From: CACORA01 sp044234625
Lineage (GTDB): Bacteria > Planctomycetota > Planctomycetia > Pirellulales > UBA1268
Reading direction: 5' to 3'
Length of the DNA stretch: 9,214 bases
Assembly (NCBI GenBank): GCA_044234625.1
Contig: JBIIIP010000116.1
Coordinates: 1 to 9,214, forward strand
This document shows positions 1-6,542 of this stretch, piece after piece. Position 1 is the stretch's first letter. Each line of letters opens with the position of its first letter. The notes beneath the pieces were generated by a model. It did no database searches, was not told the origin of the DNA, and saw nothing but the letters and a program-made list of their open reading frames with translations. The translations under genes were made by a program, and so were the position numbers.

Positions 1-1172
1 ATGGCGGAGCCATCGATGACACCGCGAAGGCCTTCCTCAACAAGATCGCCCTCCCGCAGCTCGCACTCGATGCCAACCGCGGCATCATCGACCGCGTGCG
101 ACGGCGGATACGCGAACTGCTGCTGACCGACATCGGCGATGAAAAAGCCTTCGAAGAGGCCAGCCGCACCATTCGCGACTTCATGCTGGTCATGGCGGGC
201 GATGCCAAGGCGGATCCGGCCGTGCGCGTCAACGCGATGCTGATGGTCGGTGACTTGAGAGCCGCCAACGGCAAGCCGTGGCCGGCCGCGGCGGCACCGC
301 TGGCCACGGCCGCGGGCGATGCCACGCTGCCGATGGGCGTGCGCGTGGCAGCGCTGGCCGGGCTCGCGCGGCATGCCGAGGCCGCCCGCTCGGCCGCCGA
401 TGACGTGGCCGAGGCCTTCGCCAAGGAAGCATTGCCGACGGTGGTGGCGCTCGTGGCCGACGCTGCCAAGCCTGCGGAGGCGGCTTCGCGAACGGTGGAA
501 AACGCCTGGATGACGTCGCGGGCACTGACGATCCTCCCCATCGTGATGCGGGCGGCGCCCCAGGAGGTCGCGGCCTCGCTGGCCACGATCATGGCCGACG
601 GATCATGGCCGATCGACGTCCGCATCCGGGCCGCGGCCGCGCTCGGGGCGACGGCCAAGCCGGAGTCGGGTGTGGACGCACTGCACGCACTCGAGGCCGT
701 CCGCGGGCTGGCGGTGGCGGCCCTCGATGCCGACGTGGCCGCCGCCGACCGCCGCCGCAGCGAGCAGCTCTTTCGAGGCACGGCCCCCGGCCAGGCGACG
801 GGCGACGCGGGAGCGGGCGCGACCACGCCGGATGCGGCACCGATCCCCGAACACGCGGCCCGTCGCGACGCTTGGCGGATGGCGTTGCTCGCCGATGCCG
901 TCCTCGACGATGAAGGCGACCGCGGCCTGGCGAAGCTCGCCGCCGAGGCCGGCGACGCGGCCGCCGAACTGGCGAAGAAGCTGCGTGAGAATGCCCGCAC
1001 GCTCGATGCGGCACCGAACCGGGCGTCGGTGATGGAGGCGATCACATCGCTCGCGGTTGCACCCGGGGCCGCACCACCGCAGGCAGCCCCGGCCGGGGCC
1101 CAGCCGGAAGCCGCGGCCCCCGAACCGGAGCCTGCGGTCAATCCTTTCGAGGCCAACCCCTTCGGCCAATGA
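1..1172 (+). CDS. HEAT-repeat-like hypothetical protein, 3' part only
   Basis: The frame is open from base 3 to the TGA at 1170-1172, giving 389 visible residues; the start lies upstream of the window. A GTG at 96 is in frame, but the reading continues without a stop to the window edge and the residues before it look like the same helical protein, so I treat the gene as 5'-partial. The visible part is rich in Ala and built of amphipathic helices. Several units have the form hydrophobic-x-VRV-x-A-x-x-x-hydrophobic-G-x-hydrophobic (VRVNAMLMVGDL, VRVAALAGLARHA, VRIRAAAALGA), which resembles HEAT or PBS-lyase-like repeats used for protein-protein contacts. The last 45 or so residues are a Pro/Ala/Glu-rich, probably disordered tail ending NPFEANPFGQ. 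No catalytic motif is visible. Cell location cannot be judged because the N-terminus is missing. It converges on the acetolactate synthase gene. Function unknown; the repeat assignment is by eye. Confidence 0.75.
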   Translation, partial: GGAIDDTAKAFLNKIALPQLALDANRGIIDRVRRRIRELLLTDIGDEKAFEEASRTIRDFMLVMAGDAKADPAVRVNAMLMVGDLRAANGKPWPAAAAPLATAAGDATLPMGVRVAALAGLARHAEAARSAADDVAEAFAKEALPTVVALVADAAKPAEAASRTVENAWMTSRALTILPIVMRAAPQEVAASLATIMADGSWPIDVRIRAAAALGATAKPESGVDALHALEAVRGLAVAALDADVAAADRRRSEQLFRGTAPGQATGDAGAGATTPDAAPIPEHAARRDAWRMALLADAVLDDEGDRGLAKLAAEAGDAAAELAKKLRENARTLDAAPNRASVMEAITSLAVAPGAAPPQAAPAGAQPEAAAPEPEPAVNPFEANPFGQ

Positions 1173-1191
1173 TCGGGCTGGAAGCCGGCGG

Positions 1192-2964
1192 CTATTTCTT
1201 GATCAGGTCACGAACCGTCATCCCGCCCGGAATCATAGGCAGCACGTGCTCCTGGTAGGGCACCTGGACGTCGAGCAGCGCCGGGCCGGGGGCGTTGATC
1301 ATCCGCTCCAGCGCCGGCAGCAGGTCCTTCTGCTCCACGATCGACTCCGCCTGCCAGCCGAAGCCCGCGGCGATCGCCACGAAGTCGGGATACCGGCAGT
1401 CCGGTGAGATGCCGTCGCCCTGTCCGCAGGCCTCGGGGTTGCCGATCGGGCCCAGGTAGGTGTGGGCCCGGTTGCCCTTGAAGAACCGATCCTCCCACTG
1501 CACCACCATGCCGAGGTGCTGGTTGTTGAGGAGCAGCACCTTCACGGGGATGTTCTCCGTCTTGCAGGTGGCGAACTCCTGGATGTTCATGAGGATGCTG
1601 CCGTCGCCGTCGATGTCGACGACCAGCGCCTCGGGATGGGCCACCTTCGCCCCCATCGCCGCCGGCAGGCCGAAGCCCATCGTGCCCAGGCCGCTGGAGG
1701 AAAGCCACGTGCGCGGCTTGCGAAACTTGAAGAACTGCGCGGCCCACATCTGATGCTGGCCCACGCCCACGCTGACGATGGTGTCGCGGCCGGCCGTCAA
1801 CCGGGAGAGTTCGGCGATCGCCCGCTGGGCGACGATTCCCGGATACGATTCGTCGTACGAGAATGGATCCTCTTTCTTCCAGGCGTCGATCCGCTCATAC
1901 CACGGCGCCAGCGAGGCCGCCGGCTTCTCCACGACCTTGTTGAGCTGGGCCAGGGCCTCCTTGACGTCGGCCACGATCGGCACGTGCACGAGCTTGTTCT
2001 TGTTGATCTCCGACGGGTCGATATCAATGTGGACGATGAACCCGTGCTGGGCGAATTCGCTCACCTTTCCCGTCACCCGGTCGTCGAACCGCACACCGAC
2101 GGCGATGAGCAGATCGGCCTCGTCGACGGCGTAATTGGCATACACGCTGCCGTGCATGCCGAGCATGTCGAGCGAGAGGCGATCGTCGCCCGGATAGGCC
2201 CCGAGGCCCATGAGCGTCATCGTCACCGGGATGCCGGTCTTCTGCGCCAGCTGCCGCAGTTCCGCCGCGGCATCGCCCGTGATCACGCCGCCGCCGGCGT
2301 AAATCACCGGCCTCTTGGCCCGCTTGATAGCCGCCGCCACCTGCGCGATTTGCTCCGGCTGGGCCTTGCGGGCTTCCGGATGGTAGCCCGGCAGGTTCAT
2401 CGGCGCGTCGTAGTCGGGCACGATGTTCGTGAGCTGGATGTTTTTCGGCAGGTCGACGAGAACCGGACCCTGCCGGCCCGTCGTGGCGATGTGGAACGCC
2501 TCGCGCATCACGCGGGCGATGTCGTTGGCATCGGTGACGAGGTAGTGGTGCTTCGTGATCCCGCGGCACACCTCGACGATCGGCGTCTCCTGGAACGCGT
2601 CGGTGCCGATCACGTTCGTGCCCACCTGGCCGGTCAGCGCGATCAAGGGCACACTGTCCATCTTGGCGTCGGCGATGGCCGTGACGAGGTTCAGCGCCCC
2701 CGGGCCGCTGGTGGCCATGCACACGCCCGGCTTGCCGGTGGTGCGGGCATAGCCCTGCGCCGCGAAGCCTCCCCCCTGCTCGTGCCGCGGCAGGATCGTG
2801 CGGATCTTGTCCTTGTATTTGGTGAGCGACTGGTGGAGCGGCATGCTGGCGCCGCCGGGATACGCGAAGATCACGTCCACGCCATGCCGCACCAGCGACT
2901 CGACGACCACGTCGGCCCCGCTCGCAAATGCTTCGGCGGCTTTGGTGCGAGAGGCGGTGGCCAT
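1192..2964 (-). CDS. ilvB: Acetolactate synthase (acetohydroxyacid synthase), catalytic large subunit
   Basis: This ThDP- and FAD-dependent cytoplasmic enzyme joins two pyruvates to 2-acetolactate, or pyruvate and 2-ketobutyrate to 2-aceto-2-hydroxybutyrate, the first common step of valine, leucine and isoleucine synthesis. The protein is 590 residues, the usual family length. The N-terminal ThDP domain has YPGGASMPLHQ (35-45), the catalytic glutamate E62 in RHEQ, and TSGPGA (85-90). GTDAFQETP (120-128) and GVRFDDRVTGK (290-300, central FAD-binding domain) follow. The C-terminal ThDP domain has GVGQHQMWAAQ (400-410), the ThDP/Mg motif GDGS (453-456) through NN (480-481), and QWEDRFF. The C-terminus VLPMIPGG is typical. 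The start is the ATG at 2964: an AGGAG lies 6 bases upstream and family homology begins just after it, although the frame stays open another 317 codons antisense to mfd. No regulatory subunit gene (ilvN/ilvH) adjoins it in the window. A dedicated catabolic AlsS is less likely given the FAD-site motifs and plant-like sequence. Confidence 0.96.
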   Translation of the reverse strand: MATASRTKAAEAFASGADVVVESLVRHGVDVIFAYPGGASMPLHQSLTKYKDKIRTILPRHEQGGGFAAQGYARTTGKPGVCMATSGPGALNLVTAIADAKMDSVPLIALTGQVGTNVIGTDAFQETPIVEVCRGITKHHYLVTDANDIARVMREAFHIATTGRQGPVLVDLPKNIQLTNIVPDYDAPMNLPGYHPEARKAQPEQIAQVAAAIKRAKRPVIYAGGGVITGDAAAELRQLAQKTGIPVTMTLMGLGAYPGDDRLSLDMLGMHGSVYANYAVDEADLLIAVGVRFDDRVTGKVSEFAQHGFIVHIDIDPSEINKNKLVHVPIVADVKEALAQLNKVVEKPAASLAPWYERIDAWKKEDPFSYDESYPGIVAQRAIAELSRLTAGRDTIVSVGVGQHQMWAAQFFKFRKPRTWLSSSGLGTMGFGLPAAMGAKVAHPEALVVDIDGDGSILMNIQEFATCKTENIPVKVLLLNNQHLGMVVQWEDRFFKGNRAHTYLGPIGNPEACGQGDGISPDCRYPDFVAIAAGFGWQAESIVEQKDLLPALERMINAPGPALLDVQVPYQEHVLPMIPGGMTVRDLIKK

Positions 2965-2970
2965 GGGAGG

Positions 2971-2975
2971 CTCCT
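2971..2975 (-). promoter_or_regulatory. Shine-Dalgarno site of ilvB
   Basis: On the minus strand AGGAG sits 6 bases before the ATG at 2964. It decides the start of the acetolactate synthase against the much longer open frame reaching upstream to 3915. Confidence 0.75.
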
Positions 2976-3039
2976 GGTGGAAAGGGGCTGGAATCGGCGA
3001 CCCCTCAAAAATACACGATAAACGGGGGGCGGCGGCAGG

Positions 3040-3059
3040 GGCCGAAAACGGCCGTTTTT
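3040..3059 (+). repeat. Hairpin with T run and overlapping perfect palindrome
   Basis: GGCCG (3040-3044), loop AAAA, CGGCC (3049-3053), then G and five T (3055-3059) has the form of a short intrinsic terminator on the plus strand. The sequence overlaps a perfect 14-base palindrome, AAAACGGCCGTTTT (3045-3058), whose right end touches the proposed -35 element of mfd at 3058. It may be an operator, a terminator stopping readthrough into mfd, or neither; the symmetry is seen, the role is not. Confidence 0.4.
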
Positions 3060-3087
3060 GCCGTCCTGCCCGCAGGCTCGCCATAAT
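3058..3087 (+). promoter_or_regulatory. Sigma70-like promoter of mfd
   Basis: TTGCCG (3058-3063), an 18-base spacer and CATAAT (3082-3087). The AT-rich -10 stands out in very GC-rich surroundings. Transcription would begin about 7 bases downstream, at 3094-3095, which is the GTG start codon of mfd itself. No Shine-Dalgarno sequence fits between, so the message is probably leaderless. Confidence 0.5.
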
Positions 3088-3094
3088 CCGGGCA

Positions 3095-6000
3095 GTGCCC
3101 GTCAAAAAAGAAAGGACCGAGCCCGGGCGGCTGCTCGGGCTCGCCCGCACGCTCGAATCGCGAGAAAAGCACAAGGGGTTCGTAGACGTCGTCGCCAGTC
3201 TCTCCCAGGGGCATGGCGGCACGATCGGCGGAACCTGGGGGTCGAGTTCTGCGCTGGCCGCGGCCGCCCTTGCCCAAGCCCAGGCACGGGAACAGGAGGG
3301 AAGCGACGTCCGCGGCCTGCTCGTCGTCGTGCTTCCCCATCCTGCCGACGCCGACGCCTGCGCCGACGACCTGGCCGTCTTCACGTCCGATCCCGTGGCC
3401 GTGCTCCCGGCGCTGGAAACGCTCGGCGAGACCGACGACGTGTCGCTCGCGGACCCGGCCGAGCCCGACCGCCTCGCGCTCGTCAAGCGGCTCACCGGGC
3501 CGGCCGCAGACCGGCCGCGGATCGTCGTCACCACGATCCAGGCGCTGCTCACGCTCCTCGACGACCCGCGCGAGGTGCGGGAGAGCACGCGGCGGCTGGC
3601 AGTGGGGGCCCGGCAGGATCCCGGTGAACTAGGCGACTGGCTCATCGCCCGCGGCTGGGAGCAGGCCGACGCCATCGACCGCCCCGGCACGTTCGCCCGC
3701 CGCGGCGGCATCGTCGACCTGTTCGCCGCCGACTGGGAGCGGCCCGTGCGCGTGGAGTTCTTCGGCGATGAAATCGAGTCGCTGCGCACGTTCGACACGG
3801 TCACCCAGCGGAGCGTCGACACGCTCCCGGCCGTCGACCTCACCGCGCTGGTCCACCGCGCGACCGACGGCGCCGCGGCGGTGCGCCGCACGCACCTCGC
3901 CGACATCCTCCCCACCGGGTCGTGGTGGGCCCTCGTCGAGCCGGGCGAACTGGCCGAGGAGGCGCGGCGGACGAAACAGCGGCTCGCGGGCGTGGCCGGC
4001 GTCGGCGAGCCCGACGACGTCTTCGCCCGGATCTACCGGTTTCCGTCGGTGACGCTCGCGGCCGTCGCCCCGTCGAGCCTCGAAGCCACCGCCACGCTCG
4101 CCGTCGAGAGCGTGGAGCGGTTCACCGGCGTGCTCGATCGCGTGCGCGAGGAACTTGAGACCGTGGGCCGCGAACAGGACGTGTGGGTGATCGCCCCCTC
4201 GGCCGCGGAAGAGCAGCGGCTCGCGGAGCTTCTCGCCGGTACCGCCCCCGACCGCTCGGGCCGCCTGCACTTCGCCCGCGGCCACCTCTCCGGCGGGTTT
4301 CGCCTCGTTCCCGAGAAGATCGTGCTCGTGAGCAGCGCGGAGCTGTTTCGCCGCGAGGATGCGGCGGCGGCGCGGGCCCCGAAGCAGCGGCTCTCCCGGG
4401 CCATCGACACGTTTCTCGACCTGCGCGAGGGTGATTACGTGGTGCACGTGGCCCACGGCATCGGCCGCTACAAGGGACTCAAGCTCCTGGAGAAGCACGG
4501 CCGCACCGAGGAATTCCTGGAGATCGAGTTTGCCGAGGCGACGAAGGTCTACGTGCCCGCCTCGGCCATCGACCTCGTGCAGAAATACGTGGGCGGCGGC
4601 AAGCTCGCCCCCAAGCTCGCCAAGGTCGGCGGCACCCTCTGGGAGAAGCAGAAGCAGGCCGTGCGCGACGCGCTGGCCGACATGGCCGCCGACATGCTCG
4701 CGCTCCAGGCCAGGCGCGCCAGCCGTCCGGGCACGGCGTTTCCCCCCGACACGCCGTGGCAGCGGGCCTTCGAGGAATCATTCCCCTTCGACGAGACGCC
4801 CGACCAACTGACGGCGATCGAGGCGATCCGTGAGGACCTGATGCGGCCCCGGCCGATGGACCGGCTGCTCTGCGGCGACGTGGGATTCGGCAAGACCGAG
4901 CTCGCCATGCGGGCCGCCTTCAAGGTGGCCGAGGCGGGCGCGCAGGTGGCCGTGCTCGTGCCCACGACCGTGCTCGCCGAGCAGCACCGCCGCAGCTTCG
5001 CGGCCCGCTTCGCGGAGTTTCCCTTCGTGATTCGCTCCCTTTCCCGGCTCACCAGCTCGGCCGAGGAACGGGACACGCTCGAAGGCCTGGCGAGCGGCGC
5101 GGTCGACATCGTCATCGGCACCCACCGGCTCGCCCAGGGCGACATCCATTTCGCCAACCTCGGCCTGCTCGTGGTGGATGAGGAGCAGCGGTTCGGCGTG
5201 GACGTGAAGGAGCGGCTCAAGGCGCTGCGGGCGAGCGTGGACGTGCTCACGATGACGGCCACGCCGATCCCGCGCACGCTCCACATGGCGATGCTCGGCA
5301 TCCGCGACATCTCCAACCTCACCACGCCGCCATCAAACCGGATCGCGGTGGAAACCCGCGTGGCCCGGTGGGACGAGCGGCTCATCCGCACGGCGATCGA
5401 CCGCGAACTGGCCCGCGGCGGGCAGGTGTTTTTCGTCCACAACCGGATTCTCGACATCCACGCCGTCCGCGCCCGGCTGCACGCCATCGCCCCGGAGGCG
5501 ACGATCGGCATCGCGCACGGCCGGCTCTCGGAGGCCGAACTCGAGGACGTGATGCTCGGCTTCGTGGCGGGGCGGATCGACATCCTCCTGGCCACAACGA
5601 TCATCGAAAGCGGACTCGACATCCCCCGCGCGAACACGATCTTCATCGACGAGGCGGATGCCTACGGGCTGGCCGATCTCCACCAGCTCCGGGGCCGCGT
5701 CGGCCGCTCGCATCACCGTGCCTACTGCTACATGCTCGTGGATGAACACGCCACGCTGACGAGCACCGCCGCCAAGCGACTCCGGGCGATCCAGGAATTT
5801 TCCAGCATGGGGGCGGGCTTCTCGCTGGCGATGCGGGATCTCGAAATCCGCGGTGCGGGCAACCTGCTCGGCACGCAGCAAAGCGGACACATCGCCACGG
5901 TGGGCTACGAGCTCTACTGCCGGCTCCTCGAACAGGCCGTGCGCGGCCTCAAGGCCCTGCCACCGAACGAGCCACCGATGGTGAACCTCGACTTGCCCGG

Positions 6001-6451
6001 AGCGGCGTGGCTGCCCCGCGACTACGTCGCCGATTTCCGCGCCAAGATCGACATCTACAGGCGGCTCTCGCGGGCCACCGACGAGCGACACCTTGACGAC
6101 CTCGCGGCCGAGCTGGCCGACCGTTTCGGGCCACTCCCCGCCGAAGCCCGTCGGCTCGTCGACTTCGCGCGGATCCGCGTGGCCGCGGGAAGGCACGGCA
6201 TCGACGCGATCAGCCGCCACCCGGGCATGCTCGTGATCGGCCACCACGACCGACGGTCCATCGAACGGCTGGCGACGGCGGCGGCCCGCCGCGGCACGGC
6301 CGTGCGCGTCGTCGATCAGAAGACGGCCGTGCTGCCGCTGCCCGATCACGTCCTTGCCGATCCCGACACGGTGGTGGCCGGACTACGGGCCCTGCTTCAC
6401 CCTCCCGCACCGCCGGCCATCGTCCGCGACCGGGCGGAAGGGGGCGATTGA
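3095..6451 (+). CDS. mfd: Transcription-repair coupling factor Mfd (DNA translocase)
   Basis: Mfd binds RNA polymerase stalled at a lesion, pushes it off with its ATP-driven double-strand translocase, and recruits UvrA for nucleotide excision repair. From the GTG at 3095 it is 1118 residues, normal for the family. The order is canonical: a UvrB-like N-terminal module with the UvrA-contact region (FARRGGIVDLF from residue 200, then FFGDEIESLR); the RNA polymerase-interacting domain from about 440 (REGDYVVHVAHGIGRYKG); and the RecG-like motor with Walker A GDVGFGKT (594-601), Walker B-type DEEQ (695-698), TATP (721-724), TTIIESGLDIP and QLRGRVGR (864-871). The C-terminal TRCF domain follows from about 960. 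An in-frame ATG at 2963 would add 44 residues without family resemblance and would overlap the ilvB start, so GTG 3095 is preferred; VPVKKERTEPG is a plausible N-terminus. All key motor residues look intact. Confidence 0.96.
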   Translation: MPVKKERTEPGRLLGLARTLESREKHKGFVDVVASLSQGHGGTIGGTWGSSSALAAAALAQAQAREQEGSDVRGLLVVVLPHPADADACADDLAVFTSDPVAVLPALETLGETDDVSLADPAEPDRLALVKRLTGPAADRPRIVVTTIQALLTLLDDPREVRESTRRLAVGARQDPGELGDWLIARGWEQADAIDRPGTFARRGGIVDLFAADWERPVRVEFFGDEIESLRTFDTVTQRSVDTLPAVDLTALVHRATDGAAAVRRTHLADILPTGSWWALVEPGELAEEARRTKQRLAGVAGVGEPDDVFARIYRFPSVTLAAVAPSSLEATATLAVESVERFTGVLDRVREELETVGREQDVWVIAPSAAEEQRLAELLAGTAPDRSGRLHFARGHLSGGFRLVPEKIVLVSSAELFRREDAAAARAPKQRLSRAIDTFLDLREGDYVVHVAHGIGRYKGLKLLEKHGRTEEFLEIEFAEATKVYVPASAIDLVQKYVGGGKLAPKLAKVGGTLWEKQKQAVRDALADMAADMLALQARRASRPGTAFPPDTPWQRAFEESFPFDETPDQLTAIEAIREDLMRPRPMDRLLCGDVGFGKTELAMRAAFKVAEAGAQVAVLVPTTVLAEQHRRSFAARFAEFPFVIRSLSRLTSSAEERDTLEGLASGAVDIVIGTHRLAQGDIHFANLGLLVVDEEQRFGVDVKERLKALRASVDVLTMTATPIPRTLHMAMLGIRDISNLTTPPSNRIAVETRVARWDERLIRTAIDRELARGGQVFFVHNRILDIHAVRARLHAIAPEATIGIAHGRLSEAELEDVMLGFVAGRIDILLATTIIESGLDIPRANTIFIDEADAYGLADLHQLRGRVGRSHHRAYCYMLVDEHATLTSTAAKRLRAIQEFSSMGAGFSLAMRDLEIRGAGNLLGTQQSGHIATVGYELYCRLLEQAVRGLKALPPNEPPMVNLDLPGAAWLPRDYVADFRAKIDIYRRLSRATDERHLDDLAAELADRFGPLPAEARRLVDFARIRVAAGRHGIDAISRHPGMLVIGHHDRRSIERLATAAARRGTAVRVVDQKTAVLPLPDHVLADPDTVVAGLRALLHPPAPPAIVRDRAEGGD

Positions 6452-6477
6452 CCCCGTTTTTCACCCGGTCGAACGTC

Positions 6478-6507
6478 TTGCGAGCCATCCGCCGGGATAT
6501 CTATAGT
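6478..6507 (+). promoter_or_regulatory. Sigma70-like promoter of the surA-like gene
   Basis: TTGCGA (6478-6483), an 18-base spacer and TATAGT (6502-6507) lie in the 91-base gap after mfd. Transcription would start near 6514, leaving a leader of about 29 bases that contains GGAG (6526-6529). The GGAG is 13 bases from the ATG at 6543, longer than ideal. The gene therefore need not be co-transcribed with mfd. Confidence 0.5.
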
Positions 6508-6542
6508 CCCGCCCCGCAGTCTTCCGGAGCCGGACGCCTCGC

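Larger units (their letters stand above)
2965..3094. other. Divergent intergenic region between ilvB and mfd
   Basis: These 130 bases hold the transcription and translation signals of two divergent genes. Visible elements are the ilvB ribosome binding site, a GC-rich hairpin with a following T run, an overlapping 14-base palindrome, and a sigma70-like promoter reading into mfd. On the minus strand there is an AT-rich stretch (3007-3022, containing TATTTT at 3008-3013) that could hold the ilvB -10 element, but I see no convincing -35 partner for it. I found no leader peptide or attenuator of the kind that controls branched-chain amino acid genes in enterobacteria. Confidence 0.6.

Noticed and set aside
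1170..1205. Possible bidirectional terminator between the convergent HEAT-like gene and ilvB (TGATC/GATCA arms and AGCC-GGC-GGCT hairpin followed by ATTTCTT)
   Set aside because: The stems are only 4-5 bases, several alternatives compete, and the T tract is interrupted; chance in GC-rich sequence is a sufficient explanation.
1462..3021. 519-codon plus-strand frame antisense to ilvB
   Set aside because: His/Arg/Asp-rich composition typical of the reverse reading of a GC-rich gene; ilvB on the other strand is unmistakable.
2798..3094. In-frame upstream starts for mfd, including the ATG at 2963 that overlaps the ilvB start (CCATGG)
   Set aside because: The added residues do not resemble Mfd, would overlap ilvB or its leader, and would place the start upstream of the promoter candidate at 3058-3087.
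2965..3915. Upstream extension of the acetolactate synthase frame, giving a 907-residue minus-strand frame
   Set aside because: The extra 317 codons lie antisense to mfd, are Ser/Arg-rich without family resemblance, and the ATG at 2964 has a good ribosome binding site exactly where homology begins.
4549..6349. Long minus-strand frames (365 and 338 codons) inside mfd
   Set aside because: Both are shadows of mfd; composition is skewed and no domain motif is visible, whereas the mfd frame holds every expected motif.
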